From positions 3,720,001 through 3,784,000 of the forward strand of contig OY755189.1 of NCBI GenBank assembly GCA_963576735.1: a DNA stretch of 64,000 nt, given 5' to 3'. The stretch is from Bedellia somnulentella (lineage: Eukaryota; Arthropoda; Insecta; Lepidoptera; Bedelliidae). Under the pieces are notes generated by a model. It was given only the letters and a program-made list of their open reading frames with translations. It searched no databases and had not been told where the DNA came from. Positions 21,097-32,960 of the stretch are shown one piece after another. The stretch's first letter is position 1. Each line of letters opens with the position of its first letter. The position numbers were made by a program, and so were the translations under genes.

Positions 21097-23561
21097 CCCT
21101 TAACCACCTAGCGTCGGTCACAGTGACTCTGAGCAAACTATTTTTTCAAATATTTCCGTTACTACGCGGGCCCCACGCCTGTGACTCTGTGTACCTTTTC
21201 CCCTCCCTCTTCAGTTTGCGCTCTGCGCTCGGCCAAGCAACACGTGCGCGCAATGAAAAGAATCAGGTAAATATATATCGTATGCGGTCCTGGTGACCGA
21301 CGTTAGGTTGTTACGTTTCTTTTAGTGTTGACATTTTCTTATCGTTTTTTAGGTTTAGCATGTCTGAACGTGATCGAAATATCTGTAGATGGTTAGAAGA
21401 GAGTGACTCAGATGCTGAGGATCAAAGGGACGAGCCGGAATTGCCAAATGAAGACTGCAGTGACGTAGAAGATGTACCTTTAGACCACGTGATTGAAAGT
21501 GAGTGTCAATCAGACTCTGAAATTGATGTTGACGAGTTATGTGAAAATAATGATAATGATGATGTGCCAGTTGATGATCAATCTTCAGATGACGATGTTC
21601 CATTGGCAAGATACCGGAACTATTTCGGAAAAAATCGGTTCCGTTGGTCGAGCCAACCTCCAGTTTCGCGATCGAGGACTTTGCAACACAACATCATTCA
21701 TCAACCTCCAGGATTGAAAAGGAACTTCAGAGATGTTTTGAACAGAAATACAAAACCATCCAATATTTGGCAGTTATTTTTCATTGATGATATGTTAGAA
21801 GAAATAGTTAAGTATACAAACGAAAAAATTATCAAGATAAGACCAAACTATCAAAATCAGACATGTGTTCAAGACCTCGACGTAATGGAGCTAAAAGCTT
21901 TGATCGGTATGTTGTACTATACCGCAATTTTCAAAGAAAACCACACACATTACATATGTTGGTACAGCACAGATGGCACAGGAAGAGAGATTTATCGTTG
22001 TATAATGAGCAACAACCGGTTTGAAATACTGCTGAATTGCCTTCGATTTGATGATGCGAGCACCAGAGATGAACGCCGTAGCACTGACAAAGCTGCACCT
22101 ATATCTCAGCTGTTTGGTAAGCTGATACAAAACTGCAAAGAAGTTTGTTCAATTGGCAGTTACGCTTGTATTGACGAGATGTTGGTGGCTTTCCGTGGGA
22201 GATGCGGCTTCAAAATGTACATGCCGAAAAAACCCAACAAATATGGATTAAAAATTATGTGCATGACTGACGCCAGAAATGGATATCTTGTTGATGGCTA
22301 CATATACTTGGGAAAAGACTCAGATAGCCAAGGCTTGCCCGATGAATACTAACGACTGAACAAACCCACGCAATCAGTTTTGCGACTGATTGCATCGATT
22401 GAAGGAACCCACAGAAATGTTACGACTGATAACTGGTTTACTTCAGTAGAGCTAATGAACATCCTGAAGCAAAAACAGCTGAAACTTGTAGGGACCCTTA
22501 AAAAAAATAAAAGGGAAGTACCTCCCCAATTTCTACCTAGCCGTCACCGAGACGTTGGCTCTTCGATTTTTGGATTTACGTCAGATGCAACATTGGTGTC
22601 TTATGTACCAAAGCAAAACAAATCCGTGCTTGTTCTCTCCAGCATGCATCACATGCCAACCATTGATCCACAAAAACAAAAGCCAGAAATGATCACTTAT
22701 TATAATAGCACCAAAGGAGGCGTCGATACTTTAGATCAGAAATGTGCCATTTATTCAACTTCTCGACGCACACAGCGCTGGCCAATGGCAGTGTTCTACA
22801 GAATGCTGGATGTATCTGCGGCAAATTCATACATCATCAGCAACATGAACCAAGCTCAGAGAAAGGTGCCCAGACTGAATTTCATGAAACAACTGGCTAA
22901 AGAACTTATCGAACCTCATTTGAGACGTCGAGTGAACCAGTTTGGATTGCAGAGGGATCTTCAGAATGCTATTCGCCGGGTTCTCAAAATAGATGAAGAA
23001 CCAAGATCATTTTCGGTAGGCAGCTCTGATAAATTAGAAACACGCAAAACTTGCTCAACGTGTGACCCAAAAAAGAAACGTAAAACATTCCATTTGTGTT
23101 TTCAGTGCAAAAATCCAATTTGCGTTGAATGTTCTCAAAAAATGTGTATAAGCTGCCGCGACAAATTGTAAATGTTAGGGGGCTGTAATTTTGTAATGAT
23201 TGTGATTTGATTGTGCCAATGATAGTTTTATATAAGAGGTTATATACTTAAGTTACTAAAATAATTTAAAAATTTTGATCTCATTGATTGTTATTGCTTA
23301 GCTCTCAGTTTAATAAAAGACCTATAATTTGTTGAAATATTTGTAAGTGAACTTTTGATTAATAATAATAAAAAGAAAAAATAATAATTTTAAGCATTTA
23401 TTAAAACAATTTGAAATAAAAACAACTAAAGAACTTAATGTGGTTTAATTTTTTGCCAATTTATGACTTTTTAACCTTGTTAATAGTACTTAAACCCAAG
23501 CGGTCACCATGACCGACGTTAGGTGGATGTGTTACTGGAATACACGTTAGGTGGCTAAGGG
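21097..23561 (+). mobile_element. piggyBac-family transposon, complete ends
   Basis: It is flanked by TTAA on both sides (21093-21096 and 23562-23565). Terminal inverted repeats are CCCTTAACCACCTAGCGT at the left and CCCTTAGCCACCTAACGT (read inward) at the right. TGACCGACGTTAGGT motifs lie inside both ends (near 21291 and 23510). These are hallmarks of piggyBac elements, which excise and insert precisely at TTAA. Confidence 0.92.
21360..23171 (+). pseudogene. piggyBac transposase, interrupted by one in-frame stop
   Basis: This encodes a DDD cut-and-paste transposase of about 603 residues, close to the usual ~590. The N-terminus (1-82) is very acidic (runs of E, D and S). The catalytic domain contains YACIDEMLVAFRGRCGFKMY with D272, NVTTDNWFTS with D357, and KGGVDTLDQK with D456, the three expected aspartates. 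The C-terminus (565-600) is a cysteine-rich zinc domain with the CSTC, CFQC, CVEC and CISC pairs. A single TAA at codon 331 (22350-22352) splits the frame; downstream sequence continues in the same frame (RLNKPTQSVLRLIAS). There are no frameshifts. The ATG at 21360 opens the acidic region. An AATAAA lies at 23312. Confidence 0.92.
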
Positions 23562-23580
23562 TTAATTTCACATGATTTTT

Positions 23581-23716
23581 AACGCTGAGAGAAAATATAG
23601 TGAGGCTTCCACATGGCTAAGTTGTACTTGGTCATGTGACAGTGTCTCTCGCTCGCATAGCATGTGTCTGTGCTGTCCAAGTAAAACGTGGGTACTCTGA
23701 ACACCACGTGACAACA
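23581..23716 (+). mobile_element. SINE-A body fragment
   Basis: It contains CATGGCTAAGTTGTACTTGG and AAAACGTGGGTACTCTGAAC. Head and tail are missing. It starts just right of the piggyBac insertion. Confidence 0.75.
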
Positions 23717-23864
23717 CAAGGATGAGTTTGAAATGTAGGCGTCTCATAAATAGTCAAATTAAATATAATACAAAAGATTGTAACGATTTATACACATTAT
23801 TCTCACAATGAAACTGCGCAATATCATCATTATGAAATTATTAAATTAAGCTAAGTAAATTAAA

Positions 23865-24047
23865 CATACATACACACATATACTCGCGGCTATTAATCCC
23901 TAGAAGGGGTAGCCAGAGCTAAGGAATTAGAAATTCCTCAGCCACTTTTGGAAAGTTCAGTGGGGAAAGATGGTAAAGTAAAGGTGGTTGGTGATGGGTC
24001 TCCAACCGCATGGCCCAAAATCCCTTAAAAGCCCCAAAACCGTTAAC
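23865..24047 (-). mobile_element. SINE-B, head-truncated
   Basis: Tail and body are present; the sequence stops before the head. Confidence 0.85.
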
Positions 24048-24661
24048 GGTGACGGCTTAAGACATTAGGCTTGCTTGCATTGCAACAGTATGTATTATTA
24101 TAAATTTGTATTTTTTTGTTAGTTAATTAGTTTTTATTAATTAATGGAATGTAAATATTAAAACTACAATATCGAATTAGGTTTGTCCTGTAATGGTATT
24201 GTTAATGTGGAAAAATAAATAAATAAATAAAAATAATCTTATTCACAAGATCAACATAAAAGTCTGCTATAAAATACACTCCTTCTTCATAATTATTTTA
24301 TTAACTTATAAAACCATATCAATGCTAACATACATTTCTCGTTTGGTCACGTTTCAGTTATTTCATTTCATATAAGAGAAAAACAATATTTTCAGGTCAT
24401 AGAGAAAATACTTTTTCCAAGAAATCTGTAATTACTGCGGGCTTCGAGTAGGATGTACACCAAGTTTGTTGAGATCGTATATAACAGCGACCAATAGTGT
24501 GTGTATACCCTAAAGGCATGAGAAGCGAGAATTTCCTAGATTAATCTTATATCCAGTGCAGTGTTAGAAATTCTAAGGGAAGTTTTAAACACAATTTTAA
24601 AAATATCATTTTGTACTCTCTTTCAGCCACTGTCCAGACATTTTGAATATTTAATAAGCTG
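24048..24661. other. Unassigned sequence
   Basis: (AAAT)n at about 24215-24230; otherwise nothing recognised. Confidence 0.4.
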
Positions 24662-24902
24662 GTAATGTCGGCTTAGAATAGCACTACCCCATTTCTCCCG
24701 GTGGGTTTACGTAAGAGGCGACTAACGGTATTGGGGCTTTATAAAGGATTTTTGGGCGACGCGGTTGGAGACCCATCACCAACAACCCTTATTTCACCAT
24801 TTTTTTCCCACGCAACATCCAAAAGTGGCTGAGGAATTTCTTATTCCCTAGCTCTGGCTACCCCTTCAAGGGATTTATAGCCGTGAGTATATGTATGTAT
24901 GT
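24662..24902 (+). mobile_element. SINE-B, near full length
   Basis: Head from TAATGTCGGCTTAGAATAGC to the TATG tail. Confidence 0.9.
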
Positions 24903-25051
24903 TGAATATTTATTTTCAGCTTCAAATCCAAAACTCGGTTTTCCTGTTAACCCTGGTTTTCTTGAGACACCGTTTGTGGCTTAGTTCTTCTGGGTCTGGT
25001 GGTCGTAGGTTCGAATCCCTTTGAATAGGTTCATAGTTCTCGATTTTATTT

Positions 25052-25236
25052 ATCATCATCATCATAAGCCAGTAGACGTTCACTGCTGAACATATGCCTC
25101 CCCCAATGATCTCCACAACGACCGGTCCTGTGCTGCCCTCATCCACTGGCTTCTCGCGACCTTGACCAAATCATTGGTGCACCTTGTGGGAGGCCTACCC
25201 ACACTGCCTCGTCCGGTACGTGGCCGTCACTCCATT
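25052..25236 (-). pseudogene. RTE-clade LINE C-terminal fragment with (ATG)n tail
   Basis: The minus strand encodes the ...GRPPT.WV..LVKVA and AAQDRSLWR region of an RTE protein and ends in GATGATGATGATAA. It is the same family as 20385. Confidence 0.7.
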
Positions 25237-25264
25237 TTATTTATGTGACTATTATATAGTATTA

Positions 25265-25518
25265 ACATACATACATACATACATATACTCACGGCTATAA
25301 ATCCCTAGAAGGGGTAGCCAGAGCTAACGAATTAGAAATTCCTCAGCCACTTTTGGAAGTTGCGTGGGGAAAAGATGGTAAAATAAAGGTTGTTGGTGAT
25401 GGGTCTCCAACCGCATCGCCCAAAAATCCCTTAAAAAGCCCCAATACCGTTAGTCGCCTCTTACGTACACCCACCGGAAGAAAAGGGGTAGTGCTATTCT
25501 AAGCCGACACTACACAGC
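25265..25518 (-). mobile_element. SINE-B, full length
   Basis: Complete, close to the family consensus. Confidence 0.92.
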
Positions 25519-25670
25519 AAATATATAGTATTAAATATATCGTATTCGATATCTTGATTCAAGTATTCAGTCCGTACAAATATTTTATTTTATCAAAAGT
25601 TAAAAGATGGTGAAATAAAGTATTGTAGGAGATAGGCTTCCTACTGCATCACACAATAATCTCTTATGAA

Positions 25671-25920
25671 CATACATACATACATATACTCACGGCTGTA
25701 AATCCCTAGAAGGGGTAGCCAGAGCAAAGGAATAAGAAATTCCTCAGCCACTTATGGAAATGATAGAGGGGAAAAGATGGTAAAAATAAAGGTTGTTGGT
25801 GATGGGTCTCCAACCGCATCACCCAAAAATCCCTTAAAAGCCCCAATACCGTTAGTTGCCTCCTACGTACACCCACCGGAAGAAATGGGATAGTGCTATT
25901 CTAAGCCGACACTACACAGC
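25671..25920 (-). mobile_element. SINE-B, full length
   Basis: Complete, in the same orientation as the copy 150 bp to the left. Confidence 0.92.
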
Positions 25921-26044
25921 ACTTATGAAGGGGCAGGAATAATGTTAATCTCTACGCCTACACTCCTTACTTTTAATCTTTACTATTACTAACATAAATA
26001 ACAGAAATCTGCCTACCACATGTTAAAAAATAAAGACATAGACG

Positions 26045-26279
26045 TGAGTGCCGGCTTAGAATGCCACTACTCCTTCCTACCCACGGGTGTCGTAAGAGGC
26101 GACTAAGGATATGGGGCTTTTTAAGTGGTTTTTAGGTGATGCGGTGGGAGACCCGTCACTAACGATACTTTATTTCTATCATATTGTTCAACTTCCAAAT
26201 GTTGATGAGGAGTATCAAGCTCTGAAGCTCTGGCTACCCCTTTTTAGTATTTACTGCCGTGAGTATATGTATGTATGTA
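26045..26279 (+). mobile_element. SINE-B, full length
   Basis: GTGAGTGCCGGCTTAGAATG head to TATG tail. Confidence 0.9.
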
Positions 26280-26671
26280 AAAACATAGCCTTCTTTAATT
26301 GCAGGGTTGGGTTATTAAAAGAAGGTCTAACTAGGTTTAAGCTAGATCGTCGCCGAAGAAGAAGATAACGTACAGAATCAAAAATTCATAACTGACGCAG
26401 TTCCTTTCGGAAATATTTTGCCCCATAAGTCAATACAAAGTCAAAGGTCAGTCGAAGATTCGATATTAATGTGTATTCCGCGAAGTAAGTCAAGAGTAAA
26501 TAAATACATTTCATTTGGTCTGCCTTTATTTGTACAATTATTATAGTTGCCTGAAAATCAGCGTACTATTTATATGGTTATAGCCATGTCGTACATTAAG
26601 CTATGGCAGGACCTTTTTGGTAGCATAAACAATGTTCAACTATGTATTATTTTGCAGTGTATTTTTTACTT

Positions 26672-26914
26672 GCCGTTTAGTGGCGGCTAGTACTACCCCA
26701 TTTCTACCCGTGGGTGATCGTAAGAGGCGACTAAGGGTGTAGGGGCTTTTTTAAGTGATTTTCGGGCGATGTGGTTGGAGACCCGTCACCAAAAACATTT
26801 ATTATTACCATCTTTTTCCCAATCAACTTCCAATAGTGGCTGAGAAATTTCTCATTCCAAAGCTCTGGCTACCCCGTTAAGGGATTTATAACCGTGAGTA
26901 TATGTATGTATGTA
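26672..26914 (+). mobile_element. SINE-B, full length
   Basis: The head is slightly rearranged (TGCCGTTTAGTGGCGGCTAG); body and tail are intact. Sequence between 26280 and 26671 is unassigned. Confidence 0.88.
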
Positions 26915-26950
26915 CGTGTATTTTTTATTGTGTACTAAATAAATGTAATA

Positions 26951-27173
26951 GCATATCGCCGTTTTTGTACTAATACGCTGTCACATGACAAAGTACAACT
27001 TAGCCATGTGGGGTGTTCACGATGTTTTCCTTCACCGTTAACTGCCATAGTAAATAAACCACACATAATAATATGACCCCAGAAAAGACAAATTGGTGTA
27101 GGCCTGCCTCGAGATTTGACCACTCATCTTTTGCACGATAAGCGGTGTTCTACCCACTGAGCTAACACGGCTG
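26951..27173 (-). mobile_element. SINE-A, 3'-truncated
   Basis: The tRNA-like head (minus strand) and half the body are present, and the 3' part is missing. Confidence 0.78.
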
Positions 27174-27603
27174 ACTTGTACTACAATATAATATTGCCTT
27201 TCAAATTGTAAGCCACAAATACAAAAACCAAAACCTCCTCAAAGCAGTTTTCCTGCACCAATCGAATTACCAACTTCAAACATCAAGGCCACAACATGCC
27301 ACCAGTAAATAAACAGCAAACAGCACTTTGATCTATTCCAAATAACAGTAAATTACATCAACACCGCGTTTGTGATCTGTTCCGAATTACAGTAAATGAG
27401 ATCAAAGGGTGTTCCATTCACGATACGCCGAGCCGCATCGATGCGTGAGACAACCGCCAGGCGATCGTGCATTTAATCAGAAGCGCGTGGTTGGAATCAT
27501 GATGACGCTATTTTGTACCGTTTAGGGTTTATTTAGTAAATTGTTGGAGTCTGCTTTGTGATTATTTTAATTGGGTTGGAAATGCTTGAATTAAAGATCG
27601 AAC
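27174..27603. other. Unassigned sequence with a ~30-bp direct repeat
   Basis: Two similar segments (27332-27364 and 27377-27409) contain GATCTRTTCCRAAT followed by ACAGTAAAT. No gene or repeat family is recognised. It is GC-richer than its neighbours and may be unique host sequence. Confidence 0.4.
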
Positions 27604-27970
27604 AACCGTGATAGCCCAGTGGGTAGAACACTCGGTTATCGTGCAAACGACTAGTGTTCAAATCCTGGGTCGGGCCTACACCAATTTGTCTTTTCTAAAG
27701 ACATATATGTGGTTAATTTATCATGGTTGTTAACGGCGAGGCAAAAACATCGTGAGGAAACCCACATGGCTGAGTTGTACTTAGTCATGTGACAGTGTAT
27801 TCGTACAAAACGGCGATAGGCCTGCCCCCTATCACGTGAGTACACTTTCCATGCAAAACGTGGGTACTCTGAACACCAGGTGACAAAGTCACGTGATGTT
27901 CAGAAGTATTAGTACCTCTGCCAACCCCTTCGGGGATATTCGACGTGAACGTTTGTGTTATGTTATGTTA
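27604..27970 (+). mobile_element. SINE-A, full length
   Basis: Head CCGTGATAGCCCAGTGGG, B box GTGTTCAAATCC, hairpin CCCCTTCGGGG, and a GTTATGTTATGTTA tail. Confidence 0.9.
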
Positions 27971-28237
27971 AAGATCGAAATATTTAATTTATTGTTTGCT
28001 GCCTGTGCGACTTTGTCAGCGTGAGATAAAACATCAATTATTATTTTAAGTCATTAAGTATTATTTTATAATGTTCAGCAAGTATGTTTTTAACGAGCAA
28101 TGGTCGGTATCAACATTTAGTAATAATTAAAAAAATTGTATGAAGAAAAAATTGTCAGAGCTGCAACAAAAATCCATAATTTGTATAAGTTATATTATAA
28201 ATGTATACATCACGGTGACAGACGGGCAGATATATTT

Positions 28238-28490
28238 ACATACATACATACATACATATACTCACGGCCGTAAATCCCAAAAAGGGGAAGCCAGAGCTTC
28301 AGAGCTAGAAACACCTCAGCCGCATTTGGAAGTTAATAGGGGAGAAGATGGAAAAAATAAAGTATCGTTGGTGATGGGTCTCCAACCGCATCGCCCAAAA
28401 ACCACTTAAAAAGCCCCGTACTCTTAGTCGCCTCATACGACACCCTCGGGTAGAAAGGGGTAGTGATATTCTAAGCCGGCACTACACGGC
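28238..28490 (-). mobile_element. SINE-B, full length
   Basis: Complete. The segment 27971-28237 to its left is unassigned AT-rich sequence. Confidence 0.9.
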
Positions 28491-28514
28491 AATATTTATA
28501 CAAGCAGTATTTGG

Positions 28515-28640
28515 AATAACATAACATAAACGTTCACGCCGCTTATCCCCGAAGGGGTTGGCAGAGGTACCAATACTTCTGAACTCACATGGCAGCGCCA
28601 TCTAGTGTCCAGAGAAGGTACCCACGTGATAGGGGGCATA
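28515..28640 (-). mobile_element. SINE-A 3'-end fragment, variant subfamily
   Basis: (ACATA)n and CCCCGAAGGGG are followed by GGCAGCGCCATCTAGTGTCC in place of the usual GGTGTTCAG block. The same variant occurs at 38202. Confidence 0.8.
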
Positions 28641-28753
28641 TTTGGAATATTGTCCCGTATTCCCCTTTTGGTACGGAACTCTTAAAACGTGCACAAATAA
28701 GGTTAATCTAACTTTAAAATAAAACTCATTTAATTTTAGGTGATCTGCCAAAC

Positions 28754-29109
28754 TCAAACATTCACGCCGTATATCCCCGAAGGGGTTAGCAGAGGTTCTA
28801 ATATTTCTGAACATCACGCAACATTTTCACCTGGTGCTCCAAGTATCGACGTTTTGTTTGGACAGCAGTGTTTTCATGTGATAAGAGGCAGGCCTATAGC
28901 CGTTTTGTACGAACACACTGTCACATGACTAAGCACAACTCAGCCATGTGGGTTTCCTTTCGATGTTTTCCCTCACAGTTAACAACCATGATAAATTAAT
29001 CTTACATATGACTTTAGAAAAGAACACATTGGTGTAGACCCGACCCGGGATTTTAACCCTCATTGTCAGCACGAAAAGCGGTGTTCTTCCCACTGAGCTA
29101 TCACGGTTG
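28754..29109 (-). mobile_element. SINE-A, near full length
   Basis: Hairpin, body and tRNA-like head (minus strand) are present; the (TGTTA)n tail is eroded. Confidence 0.85.
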
Positions 29110-29391
29110 CATTTATTGAAAATAATCTTACATCACATGTTTTAACCCTACGAAATACATTCAGCAGGGAAGCACAACAACCCAGACAACGATTCATCAA
29201 GCCAAGAATTGAACTTCAGAACTATGGCATTTACAAATGTGCCTCATAAACTAGAACTCATCTAAAAATTGTTTCAGGTACATTCGTTTCACTGATCTCG
29301 CTCTTACTTGTGGAGCAGAAGGATCTGCAAGTAAGATTTTTATTCTTGTACATTTGAAATGAAAGTCATATTAAATATAACTCTCATAGTC
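29110..29391. other. Unassigned sequence
   Basis: No ORF or repeat recognised. Confidence 0.35.
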
Positions 29392-29625
29392 AAACGTTTA
29401 CGCCGCATATCCCCGAAGGTGTTGGCAACTACACTACTAAGGTACTAATACTTCCGAATGTCACGCGACATTGTCACCTTGTGTTTAGAGTACCCACGTT
29501 TTGCTTGGATAGTGTACTCACGTGGTAGGGGGCAGGCCTATCGCCGTTTTATACAAATACCCTGTCACATGAAAAGCAGAACTGAGGCATATGGGTTTCC
29601 TCGCGATGCTTTCCTTTCGTTTCCG
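29392..29625 (-). mobile_element. SINE-A 3' half, diverged
   Basis: It runs from the 3' hairpin (ATATCCCCGAAGGTG) through the GTCACATGAAAAGC block and then breaks into LINE-C sequence. Confidence 0.7.
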
Positions 29626-29635
29626 TACTTAGGTA

Positions 29636-29872
29636 AGCAATCTACCACCACTTTGTACGATCCTGACAACTCTCTCGAGCTTTGTTGAAATTCATTTGAA
29701 TTTCACACATTCCCTTTTGATTTTCAGACTCGGACGCTACCTTTTTGAGCACCTCCTCTGTTTGATCTAAATGTATCCCCCGTGGTCGTCCTTGAATAAA
29801 ATAACCATTCATATTGGCTATTATGCTATTCAGATACAACCACCGGTAATAATCGAAAATGACACTTTTGTC
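29636..29872 (-). pseudogene. LINE-C RT C-terminal fragment
   Basis: The minus-strand frame reads GRPRGIHLDQTEEVLKKV...MNFNKARESCQDRTKW, the C-terminal domain of the LINE-C reverse transcriptase. The 3' tail is missing, and the piece lies between two SINE-A fragments in opposite orientation. Confidence 0.75.
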
Positions 29873-29945
29873 TGCTTGCACTGTCCAAGCAAAACGTAAG
29901 GACTATGAATACCAGATGATAGTTATTTCACGTGATTTTAAGTAT
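29873..29945 (+). mobile_element. SINE-A body fragment
   Basis: CACTGTCCAAGCAAAACGT through TTTCACGTGATTTT matches the 3' half of SINE-A. Confidence 0.65.
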
Positions 29946-29973
29946 GACGACGATAGTATTTTATTAATGCGAC

Positions 29974-30338
29974 GACGTGATAGCTCAGTGGGTAGAACAC
30001 CGGTTGACGTGCAAGCGACTAGTGTTCAAATCCCGGGTCGGGCCTACACCAATTTATCTTTTCTAAAGACATAATTGTGGTTTATTTATCATGGTTGTTA
30101 ACGGTGAGGGAAAACATCGTGAGGAAACCCACATGGCTGAGTTGTACTTAGTCATGTGACAGTTTATTCGTACAAAACGGCGATAGGCCTGCCCCCTATC
30201 ACGTGAGTACACTGTCCATGCAAAAAGTGGGTACTCTGAACACCAGGTGACAAAGTCACGTGATGTTCAGAAGTATTATTACCTCTGCCAACCCCCTCGG
30301 GGATATTCGGCGTGAACGTTTATGTTTATGTTTAAGTA
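29974..30338 (+). mobile_element. SINE-A, full length
   Basis: Head CGTGATAGCTCAGTGGG with the best-preserved A box in the window, then B box, hairpin and TTTATGTTTATG tail. Confidence 0.9.
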
Positions 30339-30423
30339 TGAGTCAGTTTTGTATTTGTTCCTAAGTTATTAAATAAGAAATTCTTAATGCTTTAACGTTG
30401 CAATGCATTTATAACTTAAAAAT

Positions 30424-30590
30424 CTGAACATAACATAACATATACTCACGCTATTAATTTCTATTGGGGTAGGCAGAGCCTATAGGCCGCCTCTTTATAC
30501 GGTCCTGGCTTACCTCTCTAGCTTAATTAACATCCATCAATCTTTTCATACATGCGCCTTTAATCTTCATACTTCAGCATATGTATAGTT
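30424..30590 (-). mobile_element. LINE-C 3'-end fragment
   Basis: ATACTCACGCTATTAATTTC is followed by the complement of the WRSIVSAYPNGN-stop codons, diverged. Confidence 0.7.
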
Positions 30591-30868
30591 CTTAAAATCA
30601 TAATTACAGGTAAACTATTAAATAATTAGCAAGTTAAGTAACAAACCTAGTAATTAAGAACGTGCTGGCACCGAGTATACAATAATTAACAAGAATTGAC
30701 TAACTCTTAGTGTAACTCAAGTAGCCACTAAGTTGCTTAGTAACTTGGCTGCTTAGTATAATTTGGCCCGCCATACAAGCGTTTCGAAATTAAACTTTAT
30801 GCACTTTCGTCTTGTTAGTTGCACCTTTTCTCATTTCATTAGCCATTAATATTCAATTTTCTATTTTC
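30591..30868. other. Unassigned sequence
   Basis: AT-rich; nothing recognised. Confidence 0.35.
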
Positions 30869-31094
30869 ATACATACATATACTCACGGCCATAAATCACA
30901 AGAAGGGGTGCCCAGAGCTGTAGAGCTAGAAACTCCTCAGTCACATTTGGATGTTGATAGGGGAGAAGATGGTAGAAATAAAGTATTGTTGATGATGGGT
31001 CTCTAACCGCAGCCTCCAAAAACCCTTCAAAGAGCCCCTTATACTTAGTCACATCATACGACACCCGTGGGTATAGAGGGGTAGTGAAATTCTA
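30869..31094 (-). mobile_element. SINE-B, nearly full length
   Basis: Tail, body and most of the head. It abuts an oppositely oriented SINE-B fragment. Confidence 0.85.
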
Positions 31095-31107
31095 CTACGA
31101 CTAGACA

Positions 31108-31258
31108 TTTAATTGGTTTTTGGGTGATGCGGTTGAGAAAAGAATTCTTCATTTCTAGATCTTGTCCTCTATCAACTTCCAAATGTAGCTGAGGAGTTTC
31201 TAACTCTAAAGCTCGGGCTACCCCTTTTTGGGATTTATGCCCGTGGGTATGTATGTAT
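31108..31258 (+). mobile_element. SINE-B, 5'-truncated
   Basis: From TTTTTGGGTGATGCGGTTGA to a TATG tail into which a family D element is inserted. Confidence 0.85.
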
Positions 31259-31488
31259 TAATAAATAAAGGAAAGAAAAATTTCGACACGGGCGGGAATG
31301 GAACCCGCGACCTCGGGCATACGCCCCCGTCGCTCTGCCAATTGAGCTACCGTGTCAATGGCTGCCAGCGCGACAGACGGGGGCGTATACCCGAGGTCGC
31401 AGGTTCGATTCCCGCCTGTGTCGAAATTTTTCTTTCCTTTATTTATTAGTAATAATCCCCACATGAGGTTTTCATGAACAAAAAGATT
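31259..31488. mobile_element. Family D element inserted in a SINE-B tail
   Basis: It consists of one complete minus-strand tRNA-like unit, then a partial plus-strand unit, then the CCCCACATGAGG...GATTTAAATT 3' end. GTATGTATGT lies on both sides, consistent with insertion into the TATG tail, though the repeat makes the target duplication ambiguous. Confidence 0.75.
31285..31356 (-). tRNA. tRNA-like sequence in family D
   Basis: Acceptor GACACGG/CGGGTGTC-like, D stem GCTC/GAGC, and a T arm disrupted to TTCCAT. It is probably a non-functional element part. Confidence 0.35.
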
Positions 31489-31786
31489 TAAATTAGTATG
31501 TATGTATGTTAGTACCTTTACCATCCTTGCCGTGACATGTGGTGTGTACGTTTGATTTTGAGTTTTAGTAACCGAACAAATCCTTTAGACACAGCAAGAA
31601 CAAACTGTTTCAAAGTTGCATCAGTAGCGATAAAGTTAAGGTACTTTAGATTTCCTGATCTTAGAAACGCTGGAGTTCCTAAACAATTCTTGTTGGGGTA
31701 ACGACTTGGTAATAATTTTTGTCTTCAATGATCTTTTGATTTCTCTTTGTTTGTAATTAAATCGTTATTATTATTACACTATATTT
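31489..31786. other. Unassigned sequence
   Basis: The first 25 bp are (TATG)n. The rest is not recognised. Confidence 0.4.
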
Positions 31787-32034
31787 TGCCGTGTATTTCC
31801 GGCTTAGAGTGTCCCTACCCCTTTCTACCCACGGCTGTCGTAATAGGCGACTAAGGGTGTGGGTCTTTTTAGTTGTTTTTGAGTGATGCGGTTGGTGAAA
31901 CATCACCAACGATACATTATTTCCACCATCTTGTCCCCTATCAACTTCCAAATGTGGCGGACGAGTTTCTAGTTCTGAAGCTCTGGCTATCCCTTTTTTG
32001 GGATTTATGGCCGTGAGTATATGTATGTATGTAT
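31787..32034 (+). mobile_element. SINE-B, full length
   Basis: Head GCCGTGTATTTCCGGCTTAG to TATG tail. Confidence 0.88.
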
Positions 32035-32047
32035 AAGATTTTTCTTT

Positions 32048-32114
32048 TGTCACCTGGTATTCAGAGTACCCATTTTTTGTCTGAACACCGAATAGTGTAC
32101 TTATATGGTAGTGT
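32048..32114 (-). mobile_element. SINE-A body fragment
   Basis: TGTCACCTGGTATTCAGAG and an AGTGTACTTATATGG block match the SINE-A 3' half. Confidence 0.55.
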
Positions 32115-32377
32115 AATAAATACTTCATAATACAACTAACGAAAAGTACCATCTCCTAGCATTTATGCACGATGCACCTGCACGTAACTGAAACTACTTG
32201 CTTGTGTGAGTGAGATCAGTCATGCTAGGGTTGGCGCCATTGTAATATGTTTTAGCACAATAATTTCACAAGATTTCTACGAACCATATCCTTGGTTATT
32301 ATTTAACTGTATTCACCCCTGATCTTGTGAGGGGTGAGGTTTGTACCAGAGGAAGGGATTGTCGTTATGGTATGCAG

Positions 32378-32650
32378 GACATACATATACATACTCACGC
32401 CATTATTTCCGATGGGGATAGGCAGAGAGTATCAATCGTCATTTTGTACGATCCTGGCAAACCGCTCTAGCTTCGTATACATCCATCAATCTTTTCATAC
32501 ATGCTCTTTAATTCTTCATCTATTTATTCAAGTGTACCCTCCGTGGTCATACTCTTCTAACATTACCTTCCACTTTAGCTCTATACATCTCTTTCATTAT
32601 TTTACTGCCATACAGTAATAATTTTCACCCTATGCTTACAATAATGTTTT
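32378..32650 (-). pseudogene. LINE-C RT C-terminal fragment with 3' end
   Basis: The minus strand reads through ...EMYRAKVEGNV, then RACMKRLMDVYEARAVCQDR, then the WRSIVSAYP-like end and the shared tail, with stops. It is one of the longest LINE-C copies in the window. Confidence 0.75.
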
Positions 32651-32675
32651 GTTTGTGATTAAAAGTAGTAATGAC

Positions 32676-32720
32676 GGCATGCGTGGTCTAGTGGTAAAGC
32701 GACTTGCTCCTGACAACAAT
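32676..32720 (+). other. tRNA-like A-box relic
   Basis: GTGGTCTAGTGGTAAAGCG resembles a tRNA D arm or SINE head. No B box follows. Confidence 0.4.
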
Positions 32721-32960
32721 AATTTAATGATGAAAGATTTTTGTTTCTTGATCTTGAATGACTTTTGGATGATTAATATGCATGACTTTTATACTAATTG
32801 TGAATTATACATTGTTAAGTCATTCTATGCTGTTAAGGCTAACTTGGTCTGTAAGGAATCAATTTACTCCAACTTATGTTTTTCAAAAGCACAAATTTCA
32901 TTAAATACATAGGTTATGATCTTATTGGGAGAAAATTATTAAAAGGTGTAGTACTCTAAT

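Noticed and set aside
28238..28490. Open frames of 60-90 codons inside SINE-B and SINE-A copies
   Set aside because: They recur because the repeats recur. They lack conserved starts and are broken differently in each copy.
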